NCBI RefSeq assembly: GCF_018252635.1
Contig: NZ_JAGTXM010000005.1
Span: 372,001-436,000, forward strand
Direction of reading: 5' to 3'
DNA length: 64,000 nucleotides
From: Citrobacter amalonaticus
GTDB lineage: Bacteria; Pseudomonadota; Gammaproteobacteria; Enterobacterales; Enterobacteriaceae
Part shown: positions 35,195 through 47,579 of the stretch, piece after piece
Numbering within the stretch: position 1 is the first letter of the stretch
How the letters are laid out: every line of letters begins with the position of its first letter
Program-made: the position numbers and the translations under genes
Notes under the pieces: generated by a model
The model's input: the letters and a program-made list of their open reading frames with translations, nothing else
What the model was told of the DNA's origin: nothing
Database searches by the model: none

Positions 35195-37510
35195 TTAACG
35201 TTTTTTACCCATTGCTGCCGCGAGCGCATCCATCATCGCGCTGTTACCGGCGGGTTGCGATTCACGAGCTCGTGGTTTTACCGCTTTCGCTGCCGGGCGG
35301 TCGTTTCCGCCGCCGCGACGAGCATTGGTTTCACCCGGTTGTTCGTCCAGGCGCATCGTCAGGGCGATACGTTTACGTGGCAGGTCGACCTCCAGCACCT
35401 TTACCTTCACAATATCGCCAGCTTTCACCACGGTGTGCGGATCTTCGACAAACTTGTTCGACAGCGATGAGATGTGAACCAGCCCATCCTGATGAACGCC
35501 GATATCCACAAACGCGCCAAAGTTGGTGACGTTGGTAACTGCGCCCTCGAGAATCATCCCCGGCTGCAGATCGTTCATGGTTTCCACGCCATCGGCAAAC
35601 TGCGCAGTTTTGAACTCCGGACGCGGATCGCGACCCGGTTTCTCCAGTTCCTTGATGATGTCGCTGACGGTCGGGACACCAAACTTATCGTCGGTGAAAT
35701 CGACGGCTTTCAGATTACGCAGCTCACTGCTGTTGCCCATCAGGTCTTTCAACGCTTGTTGCGTCGCCGCCAGAATACGCTCCACGACCGGGTACGCTTC
35801 AGGGTGAACGGTGGACGCATCCAGCGGGTTGTCGCCGTGGTTGATACGCAGGAAGCCCGCGCACTGTTCGAAGGCTTTTGGCCCGAGACGGCTCACCTTC
35901 AGGAGTTGCTGGCGGTTCTGGAACTGACCGTTCTCATTGCGCCAGGCGACGATATTCTGCGCCATCATGCGGGTTAATCCCGCCACGCGGGTTAACAGCG
36001 GAACCGAAGCAGTGTTCAGGTCAACGCCAACGGCGTTAACGCAGTCTTCCACCACCGCGTCCAGCTTACGGGCTAACTGTGTCTGGCTGACGTCGTGTTG
36101 ATACTGACCGACCCCAATCGATTTCGGATCGATCTTCACCAGCTCTGCCAGCGGATCCTGCAGACGACGCGCAATGGACACCGCGCCGCGCAGAGAAACG
36201 TCGAGATCGGGGAATTCCTGTGCCGCCAGTTCCGAGGCGGAATAGACTGACGCACCGGCTTCACTGACGATCACTTTCTGCGCCGTCACTTTCGGGAACT
36301 GCTTCTGTACGTCGAGGAAGAAGCGTTCGGTTTCACGCGAGGCGGTGCCGTTACCAATTGCCACCAGTTCCACATTGTACTTTTCACACAGCGCCGCCAC
36401 TATCACAGCCGCTTTCGCCGCCTGACCGGTGTGAGGGTAGATAGTATCGGTGGCGACCAGCTTGCCAGTGCCATCCACCACAGCGACTTTCACCCCGGTT
36501 CGCAAACCCGGATCGAGGCCCATGGTGGCGCGCAGACCCGCCGGCGCCGCCATCAGCAGGTCGTGCAGGTTACGGGCAAATACGTTGATCGCTTCGTCTT
36601 CCGCGCGCTCGCGAACGGTTCCCATTAACTCGGTTTCGAGGTGCATCAATACTTTGATACGCCACGTCCAGCTCACCACGCCTTTACGCCAGCTGTCAGC
36701 CGGTGCGTTGTTCAGCCGCAGGCCGAGGTGATCCATAATGATTTGTTCGCAGTGGCTCTCTTTCGGCGGTTCATCAAACTGCGGGTCGGCATTCAGCGAA
36801 AGCTGCAACACGCCTTCATTACGACCGCGGAACATCGCCAGCGCACGGTGAGAAGGTACGCTTGAAATCGGTTCGTGATGGTCGAAATAGTCGCGGAATT
36901 TTGCCCCTTCTTCTTCCTTGCCGCTGACCACGGTAGAAACCAGATGGGCGTTCTTCCACAGGTAATCACGCACTTTCGCCAGCAGCGCGGCGTCTTCGGC
37001 AAAGCGTTCCATCAGGATATAGCGAGCGCCATCAAGCGCGGCTTTGCTGTCGGCAACGCCTTTCTCAGCATCGATATATTTTGCCGCTTCGGTGTCTGGA
37101 TCGTGTGACGGGTCGTTCCACAACAGGTCGGCCAGCGGTTCCAGACCGGCTTCAATCGCGATTTGTCCACGGGTGCGGCGTTTCGGTTTATACGGGAGGT
37201 AAAGGTCTTCGAGTTCGGTCTTACTTAACGTGCCGTTGATGGCATTAGCCAGATCATCGGTCAGTTTGCCTTGCTCGGAAATGGACTTGAGAATGGCCTG
37301 ACGGCGCTCTTCCAGTTCACGCAAATAGCCCAGTCGGGTCTCCAGATTACGCAGTTGCGTATCGTCCAGGCCGCCGGTAATTTCCTTACGGTAACGTGCG
37401 ATAAACGGCACGGTGTTCCCTTCGTCAAGCAGGCGAACGGCAGCGGTGACCTGGTCGGCCCGGGCCTGAATTTCGCCCGCAATAATGCGGCAGAAAGAAT
37501 CATTCATCAT
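35195..37510 (-). CDS. yhgF: Tex-family RNA-binding protein YhgF
   Basis: YhgF is a 771-residue Tex protein. It has an N-terminal Tex domain, a YqgF/RuvX-like domain ([20 protein letters not shown]), helix-hairpin-helix segments ([17 protein letters not shown]), and a C-terminal S1 RNA-binding domain ([20 protein letters not shown]). The role is probably in transcription or RNA surveillance and is not fully settled. Length is two residues less than the E. coli protein; the difference lies in the charged linker near the C-terminus. It probably shares a transcript with greB. Confidence 0.95.
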   Translation of the reverse strand: MMNDSFCRIIAGEIQARADQVTAAVRLLDEGNTVPFIARYRKEITGGLDDTQLRNLETRLGYLRELEERRQAILKSISEQGKLTDDLANAINGTLSKTELEDLYLPYKPKRRTRGQIAIEAGLEPLADLLWNDPSHDPDTEAAKYIDAEKGVADSKAALDGARYILMERFAEDAALLAKVRDYLWKNAHLVSTVVSGKEEEGAKFRDYFDHHEPISSVPSHRALAMFRGRNEGVLQLSLNADPQFDEPPKESHCEQIIMDHLGLRLNNAPADSWRKGVVSWTWRIKVLMHLETELMGTVRERAEDEAINVFARNLHDLLMAAPAGLRATMGLDPGLRTGVKVAVVDGTGKLVATDTIYPHTGQAAKAAVIVAALCEKYNVELVAIGNGTASRETERFFLDVQKQFPKVTAQKVIVSEAGASVYSASELAAQEFPDLDVSLRGAVSIARRLQDPLAELVKIDPKSIGVGQYQHDVSQTQLARKLDAVVEDCVNAVGVDLNTASVPLLTRVAGLTRMMAQNIVAWRNENGQFQNRQQLLKVSRLGPKAFEQCAGFLRINHGDNPLDASTVHPEAYPVVERILAATQQALKDLMGNSSELRNLKAVDFTDDKFGVPTVSDIIKELEKPGRDPRPEFKTAQFADGVETMNDLQPGMILEGAVTNVTNFGAFVDIGVHQDGLVHISSLSNKFVEDPHTVVKAGDIVKVKVLEVDLPRKRIALTMRLDEQPGETNARRGGGNDRPAAKAVKPRARESQPAGNSAMMDALAAAMGKKR

Positions 37511-37608
37511 GGATTGGCTTCATCTACTGAGTAAAAAATCAGGGAACAGTTATACGGATTGACGGACAAAAACGCCAGCCATAGCGCGGGGCTTCGGATT
37601 GTTCCTGC

Positions 37609-38082
37609 TCATTTTACGTATTCGATCGCATTCACGTACCAGCTTGCTTCTCCGCCAGGCGTGTTGACCACTGCGAGATCGCCGACCTCTTTTTTCAGCA
37701 GCGCGCGCGCCATCGGCGAGTCGATGGAGATGTAATCTTTACGGCCGAAAATTTCATCGTAGCCGACAATCCGAAAGCGACGGGTATTGCCATCATCATT
37801 CTCAATTTCTACCCAGGCGCCGAAAAATACTTTTCCCTCCTGCTGCGGGGAATAATCGACGATCTTCAAATTTTCCATGCATTTGGTCAGGTAGCGGACG
37901 CGTCTGTCGATCTCACGCAGGCGCTTTTTATTATACTGGTAGTCGGCATTCTCGCTGCGATCACCCAGACTCGCCGCCCAGGTCACCTTCTTTGTGACTT
38001 CCGGACGTTCTTCACGCCAGAGGTAGTTGAGCTCGCTTTTGAGTTTTTCGTACCCTTCCCGGGTGATCAGAGGCGTTTTCAT
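37609..38082 (-). CDS. greB: Transcript cleavage factor GreB
   Basis: GreB enters the secondary channel of backtracked RNA polymerase and stimulates cleavage of the nascent RNA. The 157-residue product has the N-terminal coiled coil with acidic tip (SLGDRSENADYQYNKKR) and the C-terminal FKBP-like domain (ISIDSPMARALLKKEVGD). ATG 38082 (MKTPLITR) is the family start; the longer frame from 38172 enters the ompR promoter region. It diverges from ompR. Confidence 0.95.
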   Translation of the reverse strand: MKTPLITREGYEKLKSELNYLWREERPEVTKKVTWAASLGDRSENADYQYNKKRLREIDRRVRYLTKCMENLKIVDYSPQQEGKVFFGAWVEIENDDGNTRRFRIVGYDEIFGRKDYISIDSPMARALLKKEVGDLAVVNTPGGEASWYVNAIEYVK

Positions 38083-38308
38083 CGTGTTGATTACCTTTAA
38101 GTCTGTGACGAAACGCACAATTCGTATTACGTCACCCTGATAACAGAATAAATAATGTGCTGTGCGTTTCATTGTATACTTAAGCTGCTGTTAAATATGC
38201 TTTGTAACAATTTAGCCTGGAATTCATACCAGAATTCGCTGGTGACGAACGTAAGCTTTTTTAAGAATACATACCTTCAATTGTTGCGAACCTTTGGGAG
38301 TACAAACA

Positions 38309-40377
<2,069 letters not shown>

Positions 40378-40379
40378 AA

Positions 40380-40402
40380 AAGGGAGGCGAAAGGCCTCCC
40401 TT
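40380..40402. terminator. Terminator between envZ and pckA
   Basis: AAGGGAGGC and GCCTCCCTT pair around a five-base loop, followed by TTGTTATTTTT on the plus strand and an A/T tract on the other. It serves envZ and perhaps the convergent pckA. Confidence 0.85.
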
Positions 40403-40431
40403 GTTATTTTTGCTTTATCCGATCTGGTGGC

Positions 40432-42051
40432 TTACAGCTTCGGGCCGGCGCTGACCAGCGCTTCGCCTGCTGGCGTATCGGTGTATTTTTCGAAGTTCTC
40501 GATAAACAGTTTCGCCAGCGCAGTCGCTTTTTCCTGCCACTGTTCCGGAGATCCGTAGGTGTTACGCGGGTCGAGAATACGGGTATCTACGCCCGGCAGC
40601 TCCGTCGGGATCGCCAGATCAAACATCGGCAGGTTGAAGGTTTCCGCATCGTCCAGAGAACCGTTCAGGATGGCGTCGATAATGGCGCGGGTATCTTTGA
40701 TAGAGATACGTTTGCCCGTACCGTTCCAGCCGGTGTTGACCAGGTAAGCTTGCGCGCCTGCGGCCTGCATGCGTTTCACCAGCACTTCAGCATACTGCGT
40801 CGGGTGCAGCGACAGGAATGCTGCGCCGAAGCAGGCGGAGAAGGTTGGCGTCGGCTCGGTGACGCCGCGCTCAGTACCAGCCAGTTTGGCGGTGAAGCCA
40901 GACAGGAAGTGGTACTGCGTCTGGTTGGCTGTCAGGCGAGAAACCGGTGGCAGCACGCCAAAAGCGTCAGCGGTCAGGAAGATCACCTTCGTGGCATGAC
41001 CAGCTTTGGAAACCGGCTTAACGATGTTTTCGATGTGGTAGATCGGATAGGAAACGCGAGTGTTCTCGGTTTTCGAGCCGTCGTCAAAATCAATCGTTCC
41101 ATCGTCGCGCACGGTGACGTTTTCTAACAGCGCATCACGGCGGATAGCGTTGTAAATTTCCGGTTCCGCTTCTTTCGACAGCTTGATCGTTTTGGCGTAG
41201 CAACCGCCTTCAAAGTTGAACACGCCGTCATCGTCCCAGCCGTGCTCGTCATCGCCGATCAGACGACGTTTCGGGTCGGTAGAGAGGGTCGTTTTCCCGG
41301 TGCCGGAAAGACCGAAGAACACAGCAACGTCACCTTTCTCGCCCACGTTGGCGGAACAGTGCATTGATGCAATGCCTTTAAGCGGCAGCAGATAGTTCAT
41401 CACCGAGAACATGCCTTTCTTCATTTCGCCGCCGTACCAGGTACCACCAATCAATTGGATACGTTCGGTCAGGTTGAAGGCGACAAAGTTCTCGGAGTTC
41501 AGGCCCTGCTCTTTCCACTGTGGGTTTGTGCATTTCGCGCCATTCATCACGATAAAGTCAGGCTCAAAGCCTTCCAGTTCTTCATCGCTTGGGCGAATAA
41601 ACATGTTCTTCACGAAATGCGCCTGCCACGCTACTTCAGTAATGAAGCGGACAGAGAGGCGGGTGTCGGCGTTTGCGCCACAGAAAGCATCAACGATAAA
41701 CAGGCGTTTACCGGAAAGTTGATTGGTTACCAATCCTTTCAGGTGCTGCCAGGTTTCCTGGGACAGCGGTTTGTTGTCGTTCTTACCTTTTCCTTTGTCG
41801 GACCACCACAGCGTGTCACGCGTGGTGTCATCACGAACAATGTACTTATCCTTCGGCGAACGTCCGGTGAAAATACCGGTATCAACTGCAACGGCACCCA
41901 GGTTCGTCAATACACCGCGCTCGTAACCTTCCAGGCTTGGGTCTAGCTCTTCCTGGTAAAGGGTTTCATAGCTTGGGTTGTAAACGATATCCTGAACGTC
42001 GCTGATACCATAAGCCTTGAGATCTTGCGGGGTTAATCGTTTCACGCGCAT
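40432..42051 (-). CDS. pckA: Phosphoenolpyruvate carboxykinase (ATP)
   Basis: PckA turns oxaloacetate and ATP into phosphoenolpyruvate and CO2, the first step of gluconeogenesis from C4 acids. The 539-residue protein has the P-loop [11 protein letters not shown], the metal site region ([18 protein letters not shown]) and [10 protein letters not shown] near residue 60. It is one residue shorter than the E. coli enzyme at the N-terminus. Two CRP sites upstream fit its known dependence on cAMP-CRP. Confidence 0.97.
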   Translation of the reverse strand: MRVKRLTPQDLKAYGISDVQDIVYNPSYETLYQEELDPSLEGYERGVLTNLGAVAVDTGIFTGRSPKDKYIVRDDTTRDTLWWSDKGKGKNDNKPLSQETWQHLKGLVTNQLSGKRLFIVDAFCGANADTRLSVRFITEVAWQAHFVKNMFIRPSDEELEGFEPDFIVMNGAKCTNPQWKEQGLNSENFVAFNLTERIQLIGGTWYGGEMKKGMFSVMNYLLPLKGIASMHCSANVGEKGDVAVFFGLSGTGKTTLSTDPKRRLIGDDEHGWDDDGVFNFEGGCYAKTIKLSKEAEPEIYNAIRRDALLENVTVRDDGTIDFDDGSKTENTRVSYPIYHIENIVKPVSKAGHATKVIFLTADAFGVLPPVSRLTANQTQYHFLSGFTAKLAGTERGVTEPTPTFSACFGAAFLSLHPTQYAEVLVKRMQAAGAQAYLVNTGWNGTGKRISIKDTRAIIDAILNGSLDDAETFNLPMFDLAIPTELPGVDTRILDPRNTYGSPEQWQEKATALAKLFIENFEKYTDTPAGEALVSAGPKL

Positions 42052-42170
42052 ATCACTGCTCCTTAGCCAATATGTATTACCTGAAATAATAAGGTTTTTG
42101 TTGGGGTCTTAACCGCGACAAGGCTCATAGATTTACTTATCTGGACAAAATCACGATTGACTGAAAACGC

Positions 42171-42186
42171 TGTGACTCCAGTCACG
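42171..42186. promoter_or_regulatory. CRP site of pckA
   Basis: TGTGACTCCAGTCACG matches TGTGA-N6-TCACA at 9 of the 10 half-site positions. It lies about 120 bp upstream of the pckA start. Confidence 0.7.
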
Positions 42187-42273
42187 AAGCGGGGCTTATT
42201 ATGGCAGGAATGACTTTTTAGTTGTGGAAAATGTTCCTAAAAGGTTAAAGATTAGTATTTTTCACGGAGATGT

Positions 42274-42289
42274 TGTGAGTGTAATCGCA
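42274..42289. promoter_or_regulatory. Second CRP site upstream of pckA
   Basis: TGTGAGTGTAATCGCA matches the CRP half-sites at 9 of 10 positions. It is about 100 bp upstream of the first. Confidence 0.6.
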
Positions 42290-42380
42290 TTCATGTGGAA
42301 AATTAACAAACCACTTACATACAAAATATCGATTCACCACGAAAGAAAATTTTAGCAAAAAGTGCGGAAAAGAGGACGGA

Positions 42381-42410
42381 CGGTCGGAGACGCTTTGCGT
42401 CGTCCGACCG
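42381..42410. other. Strong hairpin after hslO
   Basis: CGGTCGGA plus GACGC (42381-42393) pairs with GCGTC and TCCGACCG (42397-42410), giving 13 pairs with one bulged base and a three-base loop. No T tract follows in either direction. It may end the hslR-hslO transcript or protect its 3' end. Confidence 0.6.
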
Positions 42411-42424
42411 GTTCAGGAGATCGA

Positions 42425-43303
42425 TTAGTGAAGCTGCGGATCGGCAGGGGAGGCGTTATTACGGATCTCGGCAATATCCATGGCGTTGAACAGGTAGTGA
42501 CTCCCGCAATAGTCGCAATGCATGTCGATTTCACCTTCTTCCGCCAGAATGCTGTCTACCTCTTCGTCCGGCAACGTTTTCAGCGCGCCAGCACAGCGCT
42601 CGCGAGAACAGGTGCATTTGAACTCAACGTCCTGGGGATCGTAAAGCGTGACCTCTTCTTCGTGATACAGACGCCACAGCACCTCATTGGCGGGCAGAGT
42701 CAGTAATTCGTCCGCTTTGATGGTTTCGGTCAGCGTGGCCAGATGGTTGAAGTCATCCGCTTGCGCATCCTGTGCCGGCATCACCTGTAGTAGCATCCCA
42801 CCCGCAGCGGCTTTGCCGTCAACATCACCGGTACGAATGAACAGACGGGTCGGCAACTGCTCAGAACGCAGGAAGTAATCTTCCAGACATGCCGCCAGAG
42901 TATCGCCTTCCAGACCGACAACACCCTGATAACGCTCGCCTTCTTCCGGGGTAATGGTAATGACGAGATAACCATTGCCGACCAGGGTTTTCAGGTCTGC
43001 ATTTTCCGGGATCTCGCCCTGAACGCGCGCCACGCCGCGCATCTGCTGATTATTGTTGCCGTTGATCACCGCGAGGCTCAGCGGACCATCACCCTGGAGC
43101 TGAACGGTGATATCACCGGCGAACTTCAGCGTCGCCGTGAGCAGGCTGGTGGCGACCAGCAACTCAGCAAGCACGGTTTTCACCGGCTGTGGATAGGTAT
43201 GGTTTTCGAGGATCTGTTGCAGGGTTTCCGATACGGTTACCAGTTCGCCGCGCACGGCAAAGTTTTCAAACAGATAGCGGTGTAATTGGTCATGTTGCGG
43301 CAT
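42425..43303 (-). CDS. hslO: Redox-regulated chaperone Hsp33
   Basis: Hsp33 is a holdase that is activated when its zinc centre is oxidised. The C-terminal zinc ligands are visible as KCTCSRERC and HCDYCGSHY (CxC and CxxC). I chose the ATG at 43303 (MPQHDQL, 292 residues) over the one at 43309, because AAGAGAG abuts the upstream ATG but is well spaced from the downstream one. It follows hslR on the same strand. Confidence 0.95.
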   Translation of the reverse strand: MPQHDQLHRYLFENFAVRGELVTVSETLQQILENHTYPQPVKTVLAELLVATSLLTATLKFAGDITVQLQGDGPLSLAVINGNNNQQMRGVARVQGEIPENADLKTLVGNGYLVITITPEEGERYQGVVGLEGDTLAACLEDYFLRSEQLPTRLFIRTGDVDGKAAAGGMLLQVMPAQDAQADDFNHLATLTETIKADELLTLPANEVLWRLYHEEEVTLYDPQDVEFKCTCSRERCAGALKTLPDEEVDSILAEEGEIDMHCDYCGSHYLFNAMDIAEIRNNASPADPQLH

Positions 43304-43327
43304 AATCATCTCTCTTGCGGGCGACAG

Positions 43328-43729
43328 TTACTCACTGTCGCCGTGTTTAAATCGTAACAGGTCGCGGCGTTCTTTTTTGTCCGGTCGCCTGTCCGGGTGC
43401 GGCATGGTCAGGGCATTAAGCTTACGTGCCAGCGCCATTTTTTCGCGTTTTGCTACGCTTTCCGTCGTCTCTTCATACAGCGTGGCGGCTTCGCTGGCCG
43501 GACGACGCTGCTCGGCGATCGCTTTGATCACCACCGTACGCTCATCATTACCCTGACGCAGCGTTAGCGTGGCGTTCAGTTCGACTATCTTGCTCGGCTT
43601 ACTGCGCTGTCCGTTATAGTGAACTTTCCCGCCGTCCACCATTTCGCGGGCCAGCGCGCGGGTTTTATAAAACCGCGCAGCCCACAGCCATTTATCCAGT
43701 CTGACCTCAACAGAGGGCTTTTCTTTCAT
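43328..43729 (-). CDS. hslR: Heat-shock protein Hsp15, ribosome-associated S4-domain protein
   Basis: Hsp15 binds free 50S subunits that carry nascent chains, rescuing stalled translation products. The 133-residue protein has an N-terminal S4 RNA-binding domain (VRLDKWLWAARFYKTRALAREM) split here as VRLDKWLWAARFYKTR plus the following helix, and a basic C-terminal tail. It lies between yrfG and hslO in what looks like one operon. Confidence 0.95.
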   Translation of the reverse strand: MKEKPSVEVRLDKWLWAARFYKTRALAREMVDGGKVHYNGQRSKPSKIVELNATLTLRQGNDERTVVIKAIAEQRRPASEAATLYEETTESVAKREKMALARKLNALTMPHPDRRPDKKERRDLLRFKHGDSE

Positions 43730-43739
43730 GGCGTCTCCT

Positions 43740-44408
43740 TCACATCAGTGAGGGGATCAGTCGACGGTAGTCATTCAGTGACGGATGGCGCGCATACTGT
43801 TTTTCCGCAACGCCTGAGTCGGGGTTAGTCACGCCGAGGCAATAACGAATACCAAACGTCGCGGCAGCGTCGAGAATGGGTTCGCTATCGTCAATAAACA
43901 GCGTTTTCTCTGCACGCATTCCCGTCTCTTCCGCCACAGCGCGCCATAACCGCTGATCCTCTTTGGGATATCCAAATGTGTGGGTAGAAAGTAATAAATC
44001 AAGGTGTGAGGCCAGACCGGTATGCTCCAGCTTCACGGCCAGATTATGCGGATGCGCATTAGTCAGCAAAATCCGCCGTTTACCGCAGGCTTTCAGCGCA
44101 TCTAAAAAGGGGACCGTATCATCACGCAACACGGCACGCGGCCCCATTGCGGTGGTCATCGCGCAGATATCCAGACCCAGACGGTCACTCCAGTAATCAA
44201 GACAGTACCAGTTTAGCGTATGCTGCACGGCATGATATTCCTGGCGGATGCGTTCCTGCGCCTCTTGTGGCGTGATGCCGTTCTGCGCCCCGTAGGTTTC
44301 AGGCACCAGCTTTTGCCAGAAGTAGTTATCAAACGCCAGGTCGAGCAACGTGCCATCCATGTCTAACAGAACGGTATCCACGTTCTGCCAGGCAATATCA
44401 ATATGCAT
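43740..44408 (-). CDS. yrfG: HAD-family GMP/IMP nucleotidase
   Basis: The 222-residue protein is a HAD hydrolase with motif I VLLDMDGTLLDL, motif II ILLTNAHPHN and motif IV LFIDDSEPIL. The E. coli homologue acts as a purine nucleotidase on GMP and IMP. ATG 44408 (MHIDIAWQ) follows GGAGAG and matches the family; the longer frame from 44453 does not. It is 11 bases upstream of hslR. Confidence 0.93.
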   Translation of the reverse strand: MHIDIAWQNVDTVLLDMDGTLLDLAFDNYFWQKLVPETYGAQNGITPQEAQERIRQEYHAVQHTLNWYCLDYWSDRLGLDICAMTTAMGPRAVLRDDTVPFLDALKACGKRRILLTNAHPHNLAVKLEHTGLASHLDLLLSTHTFGYPKEDQRLWRAVAEETGMRAEKTLFIDDSEPILDAAATFGIRYCLGVTNPDSGVAEKQYARHPSLNDYRRLIPSLM

Positions 44409-44473
44409 GGGAACTCTCCAGAATAAAACGCGATGCGGCACAGGGTAGCACACCCGGTGCCGCAGACATGTTA

Positions 44474-46606
44474 TCAGATGAGGCTTTCCGGAGCGCTGAT
44501 GAGCTTCGGATTCAGGCAGCTTTCATAGTACTGCTGAATCTCCATCAGGCGGGTGCGATGGCGCTGATAGCGGCGGAATGCCTGTACGCCATTATAGAGT
44601 GTGCAGGCCAGCATCGTCAGCATCAGCAGCGTGGTGCCGAGGTAACGCCACAAACCGGAACGATCGGGAATGCGATGCAGGCCGATATGCTGCGTGCCAT
44701 TGGCGTCAGTATAAATATTGGTGACAATCCCTTCGGCGCTAAACGGCGTGTTCATCAGCATTTGCGCCAGTCGCTGGAAGGCACTCCACTGTTCCTGCGC
44801 CGGGTAGTCGTACAGCGATACGGTCGGCCAGGGTTGATCGACCAGATCGCTGCCTTCGTCGCTGACGATCAGGAATCCGCCAGGAGCGGGGCTGTTCAGC
44901 GACTGGGCCGCGCGGGCGGTCTCGCGGGTAATAAAGGGCGCAGTGGAAGTGGTGACCAGATTGTCGAGCGATTCGGCGCTGACGGGACGCAGCAGAACGT
45001 TAACCCCGTCCAGTTTGCCCGCGTTGGCACGTTTCACCAGCGCGCTCCAGTCTTTGCTGTTCCCCAGGTTGACCAGTGCATTTTTGAGACGCACACATTC
45101 ATCTTCAGCCGCGCACAGCTCGGCAGTTTTCAGAACGATATCGCCAAAATCATCCAGCAGCACCATGCCCGATTTCTGAATCGCGGAGCGCAAGGCCGCG
45201 CTGACGCGAGAGTCATCTTCCGGCCTTGGGTGCAACTGACGGTTTACCGCCTGGGAGAGTGCAGTAGCTTTGTTCACCAGATCGGATTCCGGCAACGGTA
45301 GCGCAGGGGCGTCATTCCAGATGATCTGTGAGCAGTCAAACGGCATAAACGGTGAACTGCCCTGTGCGCTCCAGGTACCCTGCGCATGAATATTACACAT
45401 GCCGGTACCGCGAAGATTCAATGTGTCGCCGACGCGCACGCCTGACTGTTCAAGCTGTTTTACGCTGGTCGCTTCGATGGTTTGTGCGCCCTTCATCCAC
45501 GACAGTGTGAACTTAATCGGCATATCGAGCGGGATCCAGAACAGCAGCATGAGTAACACCAGTAGCGAACCACCGGCGATAATCGTACTGCGTACCCAAT
45601 GTTGCAGCGGGAAGTTTTTGACTTCGTCATGCAAGGATAAAAACCGTCCCTGACGCACGACGTGGCGATCAAGATAAATATCAATATCCGTTTGCTGGCC
45701 GAGATCCTGCGCAATGTAAGGCTGCCAGTGAGTCGGATAAACCAGGTCGATAATCCCCAGCGAAATATTGTTTATCTGCTCCTGGTCATTTTCGCCAAAC
45801 AGTCCCCAGCGGCGCGGCGTTCCACGCAGGCAGTGAATTTCGCGCAGTGCGGTTTTCGATGGTGGAGCGAATAAACCCCACAATCCTGCCGCCAGTAACA
45901 GCACGGCTCCGCCCACCATCCACGGCACAAAGACGTCCGGTGTGACCAGACAAAAAAAGAACAGCAGGAAAGCAGCGACAATAAGCAGCGCTTCGCGGAA
46001 ACCGGCCGGGCGACTGAGCGCGTACTCTTCATGCGTCTCCTGGCGAATATTCAGCAGCTCAATTTGCTCACTCTCTTCGCCGCGAATTGACGCCTGTGTG
46101 GAGGGGGTAGGTTGCAGCGCGTAACCACGCGCCTCCTGCATATATTCTTGCAGAGAATGACCATTCAGCGAGATCACCAGCGGCAGCGTATCGGTGTGGA
46201 TGAGTTCAACGCTGTTTTCATCATTAATGTACTGTTCCCAGAAGGGGGGCAGGTGAACCTCGACGGAATCAAGGTAGTAGCGCCACTTATTCGGATCGTC
46301 CGTGGTGATGCCATAGCGGGTGATAGAGTGGGTCAGAATGATGACGCTATTGCTTTCAGCATTCAGCGTCAGGGAAACAGGAGCTGCGCTGGCCCCCGTC
46401 GGACCGGGTACCTGCTGGATTTGGCTCAGGCTCTCAAGATAGCTTTCAACGGCGCTACGTTCTTCCGACGTGAGTTTGCGCGTCGCCGCTTCTGAAAACG
46501 CATTCGTCCACGGCAATTTACGCCGCCTGGCGCGAACGTTAAGCCGCCACCAGACCAGCAATGCACAGGCCAGCAACGCGGCTAAAATAATCAGAATGGT
46601 GCTCAT
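44474..46606 (-). CDS. igaA: Inner-membrane repressor of the Rcs phosphorelay
   Basis: IgaA (YrfF in E. coli) holds the Rcs envelope-stress phosphorelay in check, and in Salmonella it is essential unless Rcs is inactive. The 710-residue protein has an N-terminal membrane helix, a helical pair near 205-245, another helix near 340-358, a large periplasmic region (about 360-650) with several cysteines, and a last helix near 650-672. It leads a minus-strand group with yrfG, hslR and hslO. Confidence 0.94.
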   Translation of the reverse strand: MSTILIILAALLACALLVWWRLNVRARRRKLPWTNAFSEAATRKLTSEERSAVESYLESLSQIQQVPGPTGASAAPVSLTLNAESNSVIILTHSITRYGITTDDPNKWRYYLDSVEVHLPPFWEQYINDENSVELIHTDTLPLVISLNGHSLQEYMQEARGYALQPTPSTQASIRGEESEQIELLNIRQETHEEYALSRPAGFREALLIVAAFLLFFFCLVTPDVFVPWMVGGAVLLLAAGLWGLFAPPSKTALREIHCLRGTPRRWGLFGENDQEQINNISLGIIDLVYPTHWQPYIAQDLGQQTDIDIYLDRHVVRQGRFLSLHDEVKNFPLQHWVRSTIIAGGSLLVLLMLLFWIPLDMPIKFTLSWMKGAQTIEATSVKQLEQSGVRVGDTLNLRGTGMCNIHAQGTWSAQGSSPFMPFDCSQIIWNDAPALPLPESDLVNKATALSQAVNRQLHPRPEDDSRVSAALRSAIQKSGMVLLDDFGDIVLKTAELCAAEDECVRLKNALVNLGNSKDWSALVKRANAGKLDGVNVLLRPVSAESLDNLVTTSTAPFITRETARAAQSLNSPAPGGFLIVSDEGSDLVDQPWPTVSLYDYPAQEQWSAFQRLAQMLMNTPFSAEGIVTNIYTDANGTQHIGLHRIPDRSGLWRYLGTTLLMLTMLACTLYNGVQAFRRYQRHRTRLMEIQQYYESCLNPKLISAPESLI

Positions 46607-46930
46607 GCTTTCCCCATCTTACTTAATCTGTCAGGCGTGGTCAGTCGCACCCTGTCACAACGAACGTGATTCTGTGGTTGGCTATCGGCAAGCATGGAGT
46701 TGAACTTGAGCATTTTTCAGCGCATCCCAGTGAATGCAGATGATAGCAAAACCTACAAAAGCGGAATATCAGCAAATTCCTGGACCTATTTCAACCTATT
46801 GACTTTTAATTTGAAATAGGAATTTTATTTTTATTAGGTTACATAAATGTAAATAACTGGCAATTCGCATTGCCGAAACCGTGTTGCATATCGCACAATA
46901 ACGACTGATTTCACGGCATAGATTCTCACG
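46607..46930. other. igaA-nudE divergent region
   Basis: This 324-base region contains a perfect 10-bp inverted repeat (46785-46820) around a TTGACT box. No gene is visible. Confidence 0.55.
46785..46820. promoter_or_regulatory. Inverted repeat over a possible nudE promoter
   Basis: CCTATTTCAA (46785-46794) and TTGAAATAGG (46811-46820) are exact reverse complements with a 16-base spacer. A possible -35 box TTGACT (46799-46804) lies in the spacer, and ACCTATT is also repeated at 46794-46800. It looks like an operator for an unidentified protein. Confidence 0.4.
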
Positions 46931-47491
46931 ATGAGCAAATCATTACAAAAACCCACCATTCTGAACGTCGAAACTGTCGCGCAGTCGCGCCTCTTTAGCG
47001 TTGAAAGTGTGGACCTCGAATTCAGCAACGGCGTGCGTCGTGTCTATGAACGGATGCGTCCCTCTACCCGTGAAGCGGTAATGATTGTCCCGATCGTTGA
47101 CGATCATCTGATCCTGATTCGTGAATACGCGGTGGGAACGGAGTCCTATGAGCTGGGCTTTTCCAAAGGGTTGATAGACCCCGGTGAAAGCGTGTTTGAA
47201 GCAGCGAACCGGGAACTAAAAGAAGAGGTCGGTTTTGGGGCAAACGATCTGACTTTTTTGAAAAAGCTCAGCATGGCGCCGTCTTATTTCTCCAGCAAGA
47301 TGAATATCGTAGTGGCGGAAGACCTTTATCCCGAGTCACTGGAAGGCGATGAACCCGAACCGTTGCCACAGGTGCGCTGGCCGCTGGCGCATCTGATGGA
47401 TCTGCTGGAAGACCCCGATTTCACCGAAGCACGAAACGTGAGCGCGTTGTTCCTTGTCCGCGAATGGCTGAAAGGACAAGGGCGGCTGTAG
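46931..47491 (+). CDS. nudE: ADP compounds hydrolase NudE (Nudix)
   Basis: NudE hydrolyses ADP-ribose, NADH, diadenosine polyphosphates and related nucleotides. The 186 residues match E. coli. The Nudix box is complete, running from GLIDPGES through RELKEEVGFG. It is convergent with mrcA, with a REP element and a shared terminator between them. Confidence 0.95.
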   Translation: MSKSLQKPTILNVETVAQSRLFSVESVDLEFSNGVRRVYERMRPSTREAVMIVPIVDDHLILIREYAVGTESYELGFSKGLIDPGESVFEAANRELKEEVGFGANDLTFLKKLSMAPSYFSSKMNIVVAEDLYPESLEGDEPEPLPQVRWPLAHLMDLLEDPDFTEARNVSALFLVREWLKGQGRL

Positions 47492-47508
47492 GGCAAATAA
47501 CGGTGTAG

Positions 47509-47536
47509 GCCGGATAAGGCGTAGCCGCCATCCGGC
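47509..47536. repeat. REP element between nudE and mrcA
   Basis: GCCGGATAAGGCG and CGCCATCCGGC form a typical REP palindrome. Confidence 0.8.
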
Positions 47537-47551
47537 GATAACACCAGCAAT

Positions 47552-47578
47552 AAAAAAGGCGCCGCAGCGCCTTTTTTA
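47552..47578. terminator. Bidirectional terminator between nudE and mrcA
   Basis: AAAAAAGGCGC and GCGCCTTTTTT pair around a four-base loop. The A and T tracts suit both directions. Confidence 0.92.
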
Positions 47579-47579
47579 G

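Larger units (their letters stand above)
42052..42424. other. pckA-hslO intergenic region
   Basis: This 373-base region holds two CRP sites for pckA and a strong hairpin after hslO. In E. coli K-12 the membrane-protein gene yhgE lies here; there is no trace of it in this window. Confidence 0.6.

Noticed and set aside
44468-45301. 277-codon plus-strand frame opposite igaA
   Set aside because: Shadow of the periplasmic part of igaA, with no motif and no separate ribosome-binding context.
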